Shown in pieces: positions 51,214-59,213 of a stretch of DNA of 64,000 nt; position 1 is the first letter of the stretch; every line of letters begins with the position of its first letter. Source of the DNA: GCA-2706205 sp964215955 (GTDB taxonomy: Bacteria > Bdellovibrionota > Bacteriovoracia > Bacteriovoracales > Bacteriovoracaceae); contig CAXPDR010000041.1 of NCBI GenBank assembly GCA_964215955.1, positions 1 through 64,000 on the forward strand, in the 5' to 3' direction. The translations under genes were made by a program, and so were the position numbers. Below the pieces are notes generated by a model. That model searched no databases. It saw only the letters and a list, made by a program, of their open reading frames with translations, and had not been told where the DNA came from.

Positions 51214-51831
51214 TTAAAGATTTTCAAAACCATTAAAATAGCCATCTTGATAAGCTTGTTCCACCGAGGCCATTACTAGATCTTCAATGGCATTCATAAC
51301 TTGGTTATTAGGAGTTCCAGTAAAAGGTAGTCCTAGGATCATAAACAATTGATGCCAAGTGACTGCCTTATCAAAAGCTTCTGTCATCCCAACCAAAGCA
51401 TTTTTATTATCATAAAACTTAACAGTGACAACAATTTTATCTTCAACACTTCTTGGAATAAGATAAAGACTTAAAGGTGTGACCCATTGCATATTCTCAC
51501 TATATTTAAGATATCTTCTAACCTCTACTACTGCTTTATAGTCCAATTTAGAACTTTCCTCTTTGGTTAAAATTTTAAAAAGTTTAGTTTTTCTAAATCT
51601 ATCAAATATAATTTTCTCAACTCTTGTTTTTTTACTTTCAGTCAACCAATCCTTATTTAACTCTTCATTTTCGTAATACTCATATGCTCCAAATTCTACG
51701 AACATTTTTACTTTACTTTCTTGCTTTTCATGCCCATCGAAAGAGAATTCGGTATCGATTTCTCCTGTTCTCCAGGTGGCACAAGAAGTAAGAATAAATA
51801 AGATAGTAACTAAAAGAGCATTTGTTTTCAT
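51214..51831 (-). CDS. Lipoprotein, unknown function
   Basis: 205 residues with lipobox L-T-S-C (Cys17). The mature part contains R-V-E-K-I-I-F-D-R-F-R-K-T-K-L-F-K-I-L, a helix-strand unit, then strands (Y-K-A-V-V-E-V-R-R-Y; I-V-V-T-V-K-F-Y-D) and a C-terminal amphipathic helix. This layout resembles LpoB/CsgG-like lipoprotein folds in outline, but no family name is justified. Divergent from the methyltransferase at 51895 by 63 bases. Confidence 0.7.
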   Translation of the reverse strand: MKTNALLVTILFILTSCATWRTGEIDTEFSFDGHEKQESKVKMFVEFGAYEYYENEELNKDWLTESKKTRVEKIIFDRFRKTKLFKILTKEESSKLDYKAVVEVRRYLKYSENMQWVTPLSLYLIPRSVEDKIVVTVKFYDNKNALVGMTEAFDKAVTWHQLFMILGLPFTGTPNNQVMNAIEDLVMASVEQAYQDGYFNGFENL

Positions 51832-51894
51832 ATAAAAACCTTAACAACGAAGATTGAAATTGTCACTGAAGATTTGATATGTTAATCACCATTT

Positions 51895-52683
51895 ATGAAT
51901 AAAGACTTTAATCAAACCAAACTTTTAAGTTTTTCTGAGGAAAAACAGCTCAAAGTTCTCTTTGACCTAGCAAGGTTCATAGAAAAAAATAATCTTAATA
52001 TAGATGATAAATCTTTTCTAAAATTACAAAAATATCATTCTTTTCTTGAACACTCCAAAGAAGATAAGATTCAAAGGATGAATAAAGAGTTCAAAAAAAT
52101 AGTCTCCCTCGATAAACAGTTTACTCTTTACTTAATGTTACTTGAAAGACTATTGGGTCAATCTTCCAAAGAATATGATAATGTCGTCAAGACATCAGAC
52201 AATAATAATTTAAAAGTAAAAAATTTTCCGATAATTCTGATTCTAGATGCCCTTAGATCAGCTCATAATGTTGGTGCAATTATACGTAATGCTGAATGCT
52301 TTGGAGTTTCTAAAATTATTTTTTCAGGCTTCACACCTACACCAGATACCGAAGCAGTAAAAAAAACTGCAATGGGCTGTGAACCAAAAACCTGGATTGA
52401 AACAGATGATTTAAAATCTACGATCCAAAGTTTAAAGAATCAAGGTCATGCCATTATGGCCATTGAAACTGGTCGAGATGCTAAAAACATAAATAAGATA
52501 ACAGTATTAGATGAACCCATAGTTCTTATTTTAGGCAATGAACAATATGGGATTGATTTAGAAATCTTAAAATTAGCTGATGAAATTTTACACATTCCGA
52601 TGCATGGGCAAAAAAACTCATTAAATGTTGCTGTTAGTAGCGGTATCGTATTGAATAAGATTACCGATCTTCTAACTAGATAA
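51895..52683 (+). CDS. SpoU/TrmH-family RNA methyltransferase
   Basis: 262 residues. An N-terminal helical region (about 1-110) is followed by the SPOUT domain. Motif 1 is S-A-H-N-V-G-A-I-I-R-N-A-E-C-F-G, motif 2 V-L-I-L-G-N-E-Q-Y-G-I, and motif 3 I-P-M-H-G-Q-K-N-S-L-N-V-A-V-S-S-G. All knot residues for SAM are present. It 2'-O-methylates a tRNA or rRNA ribose; the target is not evident. The N-terminal extension differs from the usual RlmB L30-like domain. Confidence 0.93.
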   Translation: MNKDFNQTKLLSFSEEKQLKVLFDLARFIEKNNLNIDDKSFLKLQKYHSFLEHSKEDKIQRMNKEFKKIVSLDKQFTLYLMLLERLLGQSSKEYDNVVKTSDNNNLKVKNFPIILILDALRSAHNVGAIIRNAECFGVSKIIFSGFTPTPDTEAVKKTAMGCEPKTWIETDDLKSTIQSLKNQGHAIMAIETGRDAKNINKITVLDEPIVLILGNEQYGIDLEILKLADEILHIPMHGQKNSLNVAVSSGIVLNKITDLLTR

Positions 52684-52707
52684 TTCAAGAAATAACGAAC
52701 AAAGAAT

Positions 52708-53451
52708 CTAATAATAATAAACAAAAGAAAGATCTAAAATATTAGAATCAACCTTAAATTCATCGACCTCAATCATATCCCTAATATATTTCAGTTTTCC
52801 ATCCCAAAGCTCACTAAATGAATACACGGCCCCCAAAGAAAGACGTTTGATATCACCGGATACCTCTGTATCTTCTTGCTCTTCACCAGTAATATCTTCA
52901 ATGATTTTATCAAATAAATCAGAGTTACTTTCGTAAGTTCCTGCTCCACCATATAAGCTTAATGCAAGATGATTATTAACTTGATAAAGCATTTCCAATC
53001 CAGTTAACTGCTTCTTTTCATTATAAAATAAAAAGTCTATTTGCTCATTAGTAAACGAAGGTCTTAGAGAAACTTTTTGATTTACTCTGTACCAATAATC
53101 TACTTGATACTGTGTGTAGATGAAAAAAGTAACCCCACTTGCTCCAAAGGTATGTTTCTCATCTGAATAAAATTTAGCCCTCAATCCAATTGGATAAACC
53201 CAACTTACAGAACTATTAATTCCATCTTCAAATCCCATAAGGGTTGAGCTATATGTTTCGCTTTCGTCCTCAACATCATTCTCAATCTCAGAGGTCTCCA
53301 CACTAACAGATCTTACTCCAATTTCTGCACTAGCGACATCATGAGGTAAAGAATAAGGTCTCTCTATTTTAGTTCTCGAGTACTCCCCTTTTGGATTAGT
53401 ACTACAACTCACTAAGATTATACTTGATAAAACAATAAAAAAACTTTTCAT
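52708..53451 (-). CDS. Lipoprotein with barrel-like strands
   Basis: 247 residues with lipobox L-V-S-C (Cys16). After an acidic Glu/Ser-rich region (about 50-70) the protein has repeated alternating strands (Y-P-I-G-L-R-A-K-F-Y; L-S-L-Y-G-G-A-G-T-Y; L-S-L-G-A-V-Y-S-F) and ends F-V-Y-Y-Y. The combination of lipid anchor and outer-membrane-like strands is unusual; an aromatic C-terminus supports an outer-membrane protein. No family assigned. Confidence 0.68.
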   Translation of the reverse strand: MKSFFIVLSSIILVSCSTNPKGEYSRTKIERPYSLPHDVASAEIGVRSVSVETSEIENDVEDESETYSSTLMGFEDGINSSVSWVYPIGLRAKFYSDEKHTFGASGVTFFIYTQYQVDYWYRVNQKVSLRPSFTNEQIDFLFYNEKKQLTGLEMLYQVNNHLALSLYGGAGTYESNSDLFDKIIEDITGEEQEDTEVSGDIKRLSLGAVYSFSELWDGKLKYIRDMIEVDEFKVDSNILDLSFVYYY

Positions 53452-53507
53452 AAATAACTCCCTAAAAAAATCATATGAAGTTATTTCTTATAAGTAAATT
53501 TTCTTTT

Positions 53508-54020
53508 TTAAAGAAATAATTCAGCTAAGAAGATCCCTATTAGGCTCATCCCTGAAGACATATAACGAATATCTCCATTTTCTAAGAACACCATTGTAGG
53601 CGTTGCAGTTATACCAAGTCTTTTGACCAAACTTGGAGAGCTTCCAAAAGTAAATGGATAAGGATTTCTTTTCAAAAATTTTTTAATTTTAGTTTTTGAC
53701 TCAAATATATTTATAAAAATTAAATTATCCTTATTAATTTTTTTATCATCAACAGATGCCTTCAGCCTTTTCATTTCAAGTTTGCATGGAGCACAATTAG
53801 AAAACCAAAAAACGATCACTTTATTCGCATCCAATGGGATAAGCTGTTCTGATTTAGAAAGACTTCGGATTTTAATATCATTGAGATTCATCCCAATATT
53901 TTGAAAATTATTAAGCCAAACCGGAGCTTGCATAACTATTACTATGATTAATACCATAGTAAAAAGGATATTTGATAAAGTAAATTTGTCTTTTATCTTA
54001 TTTTTAAAATTCCTATTCAT
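53508..54020 (-). CDS. Membrane-anchored thioredoxin-fold protein
   Basis: 170 residues with one N-terminal hydrophobic anchor (about 15-36). The redox motif is C-A-P-C in V-F-W-F-S-N-C-A-P-C-K-L-E-M (about 71-84), of TlpA/ResA type, and the cis-proline is in G-I-T-A-T-P-T-M-V-F. Function is likely a periplasmic thiol reductase or oxidase. It could receive electrons from the DsbD-type protein encoded at 1567, which is inference from function, not from position. Confidence 0.85.
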   Translation of the reverse strand: MNRNFKNKIKDKFTLSNILFTMVLIIVIVMQAPVWLNNFQNIGMNLNDIKIRSLSKSEQLIPLDANKVIVFWFSNCAPCKLEMKRLKASVDDKKINKDNLIFINIFESKTKIKKFLKRNPYPFTFGSSPSLVKRLGITATPTMVFLENGDIRYMSSGMSLIGIFLAELFL

Positions 54021-54150
54021 CTAAATCATAATAACATTTTGATTCATGTAATTTCAACGAATTAAAGTAATAACAAGACCATTCTTCCCCCTAGTAAACG
54101 CAATCTTGAAACTGCTAAACTAGCAATAGCAAAGGTTTTTAGGGGGTTCG

Positions 54151-55467
54151 ATGTTTTTTCGTTTATTTTTTTTAGTTCTGACAATTTTACTTACTGGGTG
54201 TGAAAAAGAAGAGACTCAAGTCTGTACGGATAACTTTTTAAAAGATAAAGCCGGACTGGAAGAGGATTTTAAAAATATAAATAAAATCGATCCCGACTTA
54301 ACAGTTTTCAAAGAATCTTTAAGCCAATTTTTAAATAATTATCCAGATAAAGCCTGTACTGTTGGTGAATTAAAGCATCACCCACATGCAGAAGTAAAAA
54401 AGATGATTAATGAAATTGATAATGCCCAAAACACTTTAAGTATCAAAGTGATATACGGGGATGATAACCGCGTAGATCTCGCGGACTATCCAGACAGTGA
54501 TGTTCAAAAACTTGCGAGTTCAGTCGCCGCAATGATTCCAAGTGAAAATATCGACAGAAAAGGAAACTTAAAAAGTGATACTCTAGAAGAAGCTTATAAT
54601 CTTTGTAGTGACCAAAGATTTAAAGAAGAGCTTGTAGCTGCCAATTGTACTGGCTTTTTAGTGGATGATGACTTACTTGTTACTGCTGGTCATTGTCTTG
54701 GAACAAGAGCAGTATGCGGAAATGAAAAATGGGTTTTTGGATACCATAATGGAAAAACAAAAGTTGATGTACAAGACATTTATACCTGTAAAGAAGTTGT
54801 AGGATTAAGTTATTCTCCCAATAAGGACTTAGATTTTGCAGTCATTCAGCTAAATAAAAATGTCTCGAATAGATCACCTCTTCGCTTTAAAAGAAAAGGT
54901 CTTGTTAATTTAGGTGAAGAACTTATTATAATGGGACACCCAACAGGAATGTCTTTAAAGATTGCTGATGATGCTCAAGTCAGATCAATTGAAGATGAGT
55001 ATTTCGTTGCGAACCTTGATTCATTTGGGGGGAACTCCGGATCTCCTGTATTTAATGCTCAAACACTTGAAGTCGAAGGTATCCTTGTTCGAGGTGAAGT
55101 CGATTATGTAAACAGAAATAGCTGCACAGTTGTGAATACTTGTGAAAACAATGAGTGCCGCGGTGAAGATGTTACTCATATGTCTATAGTATCAGGACTT
55201 GATCAGTTTAAAGCCCTTGGTACAGAAAAAGATTTTCAAAACTTACTTGTAGCCGAAGCTAGCTCAAATAATAATGTCTACCCACTCAAAGTCAATCAAA
55301 AGAAAGGATTTGACTATAACCTAGCTGGAAAGAGATTTTTAGATACATGTATTACCCATGTTTTCCAAAAAGATAATAATCAGATTGTCTCTAAAAAAGA
55401 GTTCACATGTTCCGAGGTTGAGTTTCAAGAAATATATGAAGACTTTATTGAATTAGAAGGACTGTAA
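54151..55467 (+). CDS. Trypsin-like serine protease lipoprotein
   Basis: 438 residues with lipobox L-L-T-G-C (Cys17). The protease domain (about 160-345) has the catalytic triad His181 (V-T-A-G-H-C), Asp228 (D-L-D-F-A-V-I) and Ser296 (G-G-N-S-G-S-P-V), all intact. Family S1, chymotrypsin-like with V8-type features. An N-terminal helical segment (about 25-150) and a C-terminal region (about 350-438) with several cysteines surround it. Probably a surface-attached hydrolase, which would suit a predatory or scavenging lifestyle. Ribosome-binding region AGGGGG (54141-54146). Confidence 0.88.
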   Translation: MFFRLFFLVLTILLTGCEKEETQVCTDNFLKDKAGLEEDFKNINKIDPDLTVFKESLSQFLNNYPDKACTVGELKHHPHAEVKKMINEIDNAQNTLSIKVIYGDDNRVDLADYPDSDVQKLASSVAAMIPSENIDRKGNLKSDTLEEAYNLCSDQRFKEELVAANCTGFLVDDDLLVTAGHCLGTRAVCGNEKWVFGYHNGKTKVDVQDIYTCKEVVGLSYSPNKDLDFAVIQLNKNVSNRSPLRFKRKGLVNLGEELIIMGHPTGMSLKIADDAQVRSIEDEYFVANLDSFGGNSGSPVFNAQTLEVEGILVRGEVDYVNRNSCTVVNTCENNECRGEDVTHMSIVSGLDQFKALGTEKDFQNLLVAEASSNNNVYPLKVNQKKGFDYNLAGKRFLDTCITHVFQKDNNQIVSKKEFTCSEVEFQEIYEDFIELEGL

Positions 55468-55484
55468 ATAGTTCACATATATTG

Positions 55485-55527
55485 ACGATTAATCGTTTGA
55501 AAATTAACTTCTCACATCAAAGTGAGA
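55485..55527 (+). promoter_or_regulatory. Palindrome and hairpin before the MFS gene
   Basis: ACGATTAATCGT (55485-55496) is a perfect 12-bp palindrome overlapping a TTGACG -35-like box (55482-55487). TCTCAC (55510-55515) and GTGAGA (55522-55527) form a hairpin just before the MFS start at 55533. A promoter with an overlapping operator, or an RNA structure limiting ribosome access, would fit; neither is proven. Confidence 0.35.
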
Positions 55528-55532
55528 GATTA

Positions 55533-56810
55533 ATGAACCTAGTCTATAAATACCATAAATATGGCCATGACTTTTGGAAGTACATGCTGGGACAATTTAT
55601 CTCTGTTGTTGGTGATATTTGCGGGCATGTGGCATTTACTTGGTGGATTCTTGATAAGGAAAATGGAACTGAAGCAATTGCAGCAATAATGGCCCCCGCA
55701 ATGTTCTTTAGAATATTTCTTATGCCATTGTTTGGTCCTTTTGGTGATAAGTATTCAAGAAAGAAACTATTGGCATTAAGTGAAGCCCTAAGAGGAATCA
55801 CTTCAGCTGCCTTGGCCATTATTATCATTAATAACTATTATAACCTTCCACTTCTTATCGGGTTATTTTCCTTACTTTCTGTAGGTACAGCACTCTACAC
55901 TTCTGCTTCAGGTGGAATTATTCCACAACTTGTATCGGCCAAAGTGTTAGAACCGGCCATACAACTATCCCAATCAGTCCTCTCTATCGGAAATGTACTA
56001 GGAGGAATAATTGGAGGAAGCTTGGTTGCATTTATTGGAGTTGAAAAAACTTATATCCTTGATTCACTATCTTTTTTCATTGCGGCCCTAGCGTTAATTA
56101 CCATTAAACAGTCTACTCTTCCAACAAAGGCCTCTTTGCCACATAGTGGCGTTTCACAATGGCTTGATGAAATCAAAGAAGGCTTCAAAGTAATGTATAA
56201 GATTAAAGTTCTATTTAGTTGGGCCATTTTGGCAATGATCATGAATTTTATAATGGCACCATTTGCAATAGTTCTTCCAGCACTTATAAAAGAAGCAAAG
56301 CAAATGCCTGCTTGGAGCCTTGGTTGGGTAGAGATGGCCGGAGGTCTTGGCGCAATTGCTGGAAGTTATTCGGTAGCCTTTCTATTACAAAAAGTATCTC
56401 GGGCAAATCTTATTTATTGGTCAATATTTGGATTAGGTTTAAGTTGTGCCTTTTTACCAATAGGAAATAGTGTTTTTATCCTAATGTTTTTTATGTTTAC
56501 GCTTGCTGCATTTGGAGTTATCTGTAATGTTCCAGCATCAACTCAAATTACGATTGCCACTCCTGATCACTTAAGATCTCGAGTATTTTCAATACTAGGA
56601 TTCATGTGCCAAGGAGTAACACCTATTTCCATGGCCATAGTCGGTGTTTTAATGGCAAAGATTGGAATTGAGGAAACAATGATGGTCATGGGCGGAGTCC
56701 TATCATTTTTGGCGCTCCTTTCACCTTTAGTTCCACAGTTTTTTGAATTTTTTAATTCCTCCCAAGAAAAAGCCGAATCCTTTTTTAAGAACCATTATGG
56801 ACTTAACTAA
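55533..56810 (+). CDS. Major facilitator superfamily transporter
   Basis: 425 residues from ATG 55533, preceded by a weak GTGAGAG; the frame also opens at TTG 55482, but that start has no ribosome-binding site and lies over a palindrome. About twelve hydrophobic helices. The loop between helices 2 and 3 has G-P-F-G-D-K-Y-S-R-K-K, the conserved MFS motif, and helix 4 starts around S-E-A-L-R-G. Members of this branch (Enterobactin exporter/MFS_3-like) are drug or siderophore exporters. Substrate unknown. Confidence 0.88.
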   Translation: MNLVYKYHKYGHDFWKYMLGQFISVVGDICGHVAFTWWILDKENGTEAIAAIMAPAMFFRIFLMPLFGPFGDKYSRKKLLALSEALRGITSAALAIIIINNYYNLPLLIGLFSLLSVGTALYTSASGGIIPQLVSAKVLEPAIQLSQSVLSIGNVLGGIIGGSLVAFIGVEKTYILDSLSFFIAALALITIKQSTLPTKASLPHSGVSQWLDEIKEGFKVMYKIKVLFSWAILAMIMNFIMAPFAIVLPALIKEAKQMPAWSLGWVEMAGGLGAIAGSYSVAFLLQKVSRANLIYWSIFGLGLSCAFLPIGNSVFILMFFMFTLAAFGVICNVPASTQITIATPDHLRSRVFSILGFMCQGVTPISMAIVGVLMAKIGIEETMMVMGGVLSFLALLSPLVPQFFEFFNSSQEKAESFFKNHYGLN

Positions 56811-56856
56811 GCAGAGAATTTTGAGAAGCCTATTTTTGTAAGACCTGCTCTATAAA

Positions 56857-57204
56857 CTATTCTTTAGAACTGTAACATCTACCTTCCAACTGTTTATCTT
56901 TTTCTGTATAGGTACCAGAAAAATTTCCACAACCATCGAATGTTCTACAAGTACGTTCTTTGATAATTATACCTGCATACCTATTAAATGAAAAGCCACA
57001 GACATGAATATCATTATTGTATTCCCTTGTTCGCCCTACTTCTACCCAATCATCACATTCATATGTAGCTGGTTTTCCAATACAACTGTTAGCCTGGTCC
57101 GCATTTTCAGTGCACGTATACGTACGGCCATTTTGTTCAATGGTGAAAGAATCTGCCTGCACAGAAGCTATAAACAATGTAAATAAAATAAAAATTAGTC
57201 TCAT
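56857..57204 (-). CDS. Small secreted cysteine-rich protein
   Basis: 115 residues with a signal peptide (about 1-17, V-Q-A-D). Eight cysteines in the mature part (T-C-T-E, N-S-C-I, E-C-D, V-C-G, R-T-C-R, G-C-G, R-C-Y) are spread as if in four disulfides. Short, strand-rich, no family recognised. It lies alone between the MFS and acetyltransferase genes. Confidence 0.68.
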   Translation of the reverse strand: MRLIFILFTLFIASVQADSFTIEQNGRTYTCTENADQANSCIGKPATYECDDWVEVGRTREYNNDIHVCGFSFNRYAGIIIKERTCRTFDGCGNFSGTYTEKDKQLEGRCYSSKE

Positions 57205-57357
57205 ATCACTCTCCTATTTCTTCAAGCAAACTTAGAATACCTATAACAATCTGGGAAGACCCCAAAATGGCACCACGATAAATTTATTACTTGCATTTAA
57301 TGAAACCCTGTTGAAACTTATCAATAATTCAAATAAACTGTTCACAAAAAAAGAATT

Positions 57358-57879
57358 ATGGACTTAATTAAAATAGATCAACGCTTTTACTCAGAAATTT
57401 TTCAATGGAGAAATGATCCCTACGCTAGAGAACATAACCCATTTGCCCCGTGCGAGTTTGATGAATTTACGACAAGAATGAACTCCTACTCTCCAGATAT
57501 TCAAAATATTTATGCGAAAAAAGATATGAAATGGGGATATTTTAATGGTGAAGAAATCCTAGGAATTATTGGTATAACCAATATTAATCAAATGATGAAA
57601 ACTGCTGAGTTAACTTATCAAGTCAGCCCTCTAAAAAGAAATCAAGGACATGGATTTGATATGGCCAAAGCTCTAATTTCTAAACTCTTTTCTCAAACTG
57701 ACTTAAGAAAACTCATTGCACTTATTTCAGATAACAATATACCATCATACAAAATTGTAGAGAAACTAGGATTCCAAAAAGAAGGCCTACTTAGATCACA
57801 TTTTCTTATTGAAGGAGAAGAAGTAGATGAAAGGATTTATGGTCTTTTAAAAAAGGATTTTATTCCAACTCTTTCTTAA
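57358..57879 (+). CDS. GNAT-family N-acetyltransferase
   Basis: 173 residues, RimJ/RimL-like. It has W-R-N-D-P near the N-terminus, the acetyl-CoA loop region V-S-P-L-K-R-N-Q-G-H-G (R/Q-x-x-G-x-G/A type), and N-I-P-S-Y-K-I-V-E-K-L-G-F, the usual end of the fold. Cytoplasmic. The substrate may be a ribosomal protein or a small amine. Its stop overlaps the convergent kinase-like gene by 20 bases. Confidence 0.87.
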   Translation: MDLIKIDQRFYSEIFQWRNDPYAREHNPFAPCEFDEFTTRMNSYSPDIQNIYAKKDMKWGYFNGEEILGIIGITNINQMMKTAELTYQVSPLKRNQGHGFDMAKALISKLFSQTDLRKLIALISDNNIPSYKIVEKLGFQKEGLLRSHFLIEGEEVDERIYGLLKKDFIPTLS

Positions 57880-58927
57880 CTAACCTTTTAGGATACTTAG
57901 TCCTCTTTTTATAATCTTTTCTCAGTCCATAAAAGAAACTATTACTAAGTTTAATCACATTCATATGTTTCTTTAAAAACTTAATATAAGTTTCACTTAG
58001 TCTCATGGTTTTTTGGATTTCATCGATATTATCCAGTATTATTTCAATCTTTTCATAATACGGGGTTTCTAGATTAAGATTAAATTCTTCTTCTAGTAAT
58101 TGTTTTTTCTTATGACTTAAATCATGCCAAAAGGACTCTAAAAAGACGGATGAACATCCTAAAAACTCCATATGATCATAGAACTTATGTTCTTTATAAA
58201 ACTCCAATTCCTTTTTTGAAAGATGGTAGTTTTTATCAAGGGCCAGGCCAAAGTCTGTAAGGAAGACATTTTTTCCATCGGTCAAAAGGTTTCCAAAATG
58301 CGTATCAAAATGAATAATTCCTTTTGATTGTAAAAAATCAAAGATTTTAAAAGACTTTGCTTTCATTTCGTTTATTCTAGAAATATTTGGCTTTAACCAT
58401 TTCATCATGACATGGGGGAAGTGCTCTAAGAAAATAATAATCTCATATTTAGCCTTTTTTCTTTCAAGGATGTATTCATCAATACGTTTTGAACTGTTCC
58501 AATATCTGACATAGTCATCATGGGACTTTTTATCTACTTTAGTCCATTTCTTAGAGGTTTTATCTTTTTTTACAATTCGGTAATGATACATCAATGGAAA
58601 GTTTTCAATTTCTCCAGACAACACCCAATTGGTAGTTTTAACATGAGTATTTAATTCTCTAAACGCCCCCATTCCAGCAGAAGCCACCCCATAGTTGTAA
58701 TACAGAGGTAATTTGAAATGATTTTTAGTACTAAATTGATTTTTATATTCAAGTTCAGTTAGTGGGATTGATTTAACAAAGACCTTTGTTCCCCCCAGTT
58801 TAACTTCAAAGTTTTTACCCCATCCAGAGCCTACTTCATTATTCTTAAGCATTGTTTTGATTTCCGAGTTACTTAATGAGGATAAAGTTGAATTCAATTT
58901 ATAGTGGGTTGAGATTCTGTTATTCAT
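57860..58927 (-). CDS. Protein-kinase-like (PKL fold) protein
   Basis: 355 residues from ATG 58927. The frame opens further upstream to 59065, but that part runs through a tRNA relic and is unlikely to be coding. Kinase landmarks: glycine loop G-S-G-W-G-K-N (33-39), beta-3 Lys52 (V-F-V-K), an alpha-C-type Glu91 (A-F-R-E-L), catalytic loop H206-F-D208-T-H-F-G-N213 and D225-F-G. All residues needed for phosphotransfer are present. The H-F-D-T-H-F-G-N loop resembles lipopolysaccharide-kinase and aminoglycoside-type kinases as much as Ser/Thr kinases. Substrate unknown. No signal peptide. Confidence 0.75.
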   Translation of the reverse strand: MNNRISTHYKLNSTLSSLSNSEIKTMLKNNEVGSGWGKNFEVKLGGTKVFVKSIPLTELEYKNQFSTKNHFKLPLYYNYGVASAGMGAFRELNTHVKTTNWVLSGEIENFPLMYHYRIVKKDKTSKKWTKVDKKSHDDYVRYWNSSKRIDEYILERKKAKYEIIIFLEHFPHVMMKWLKPNISRINEMKAKSFKIFDFLQSKGIIHFDTHFGNLLTDGKNVFLTDFGLALDKNYHLSKKELEFYKEHKFYDHMEFLGCSSVFLESFWHDLSHKKKQLLEEEFNLNLETPYYEKIEIILDNIDEIQKTMRLSETYIKFLKKHMNVIKLSNSFFYGLRKDYKKRTKYPKRLVKKELE

Positions 58928-58989
58928 AAACCAATCATAGCAGGCTAAAGCTAGAGTGTCTGTATTGATGATTATATAATTAAAAGAAA

Positions 58990-59035
58990 TGATGGGATGT
59001 GAGGGATTCAAACCCCCGACCAAATGGTTCGAAGC
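58990..59035 (-). pseudogene. Relic copy of the tRNA-Arg 3' half (candidate att site)
   Basis: Bases 58990-59035 align with 60450-60495, the 3' half of the intact tRNA-Arg, with five differences in 46 bases, all transitions. Bases 58999-59035 differ at a single position. The shared part runs from the anticodon loop through the T arm to the CCA end; beyond it only scattered identity remains, so the 5' half is absent or decayed. This is the segment that tRNA-specific integrases duplicate. It lies in the same orientation as the tRNA gene, 1460 bases away. Confidence 0.8.
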
Positions 59036-59101
59036 TCCCAATTGTATCCAAACACAAATTATCATGTATTTAACCCATTGAAAACATTGGTGATTAACTC
59101 G

Positions 59102-59130
59102 AGCTGGTTTAAGTTGAGTTGAAACCAGCT
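59102..59130. repeat. 9-bp inverted repeat
   Basis: AGCTGGTTT and AAACCAGCT, perfect, separated by 11 bases. Between the tRNA relic and the 59214 gene. No T run follows, so it is not a simple terminator; could be an operator, a recombinase accessory site or an mRNA leader structure. Confidence 0.45.
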
Positions 59131-59213
59131 GTTATCAACATACCCTTCTTCAAGATAACCAACAAAAAAAATCAAGCTCTAGAGACTTTGTTCAAATCTC
59201 CGATAAGAAACCA

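Noticed and set aside
58928..59065. N-terminal extension of the kinase-like gene to 59065
   Set aside because: These 46 codons translate the tRNA relic on the same strand; the kinase fold begins after ATG 58927.
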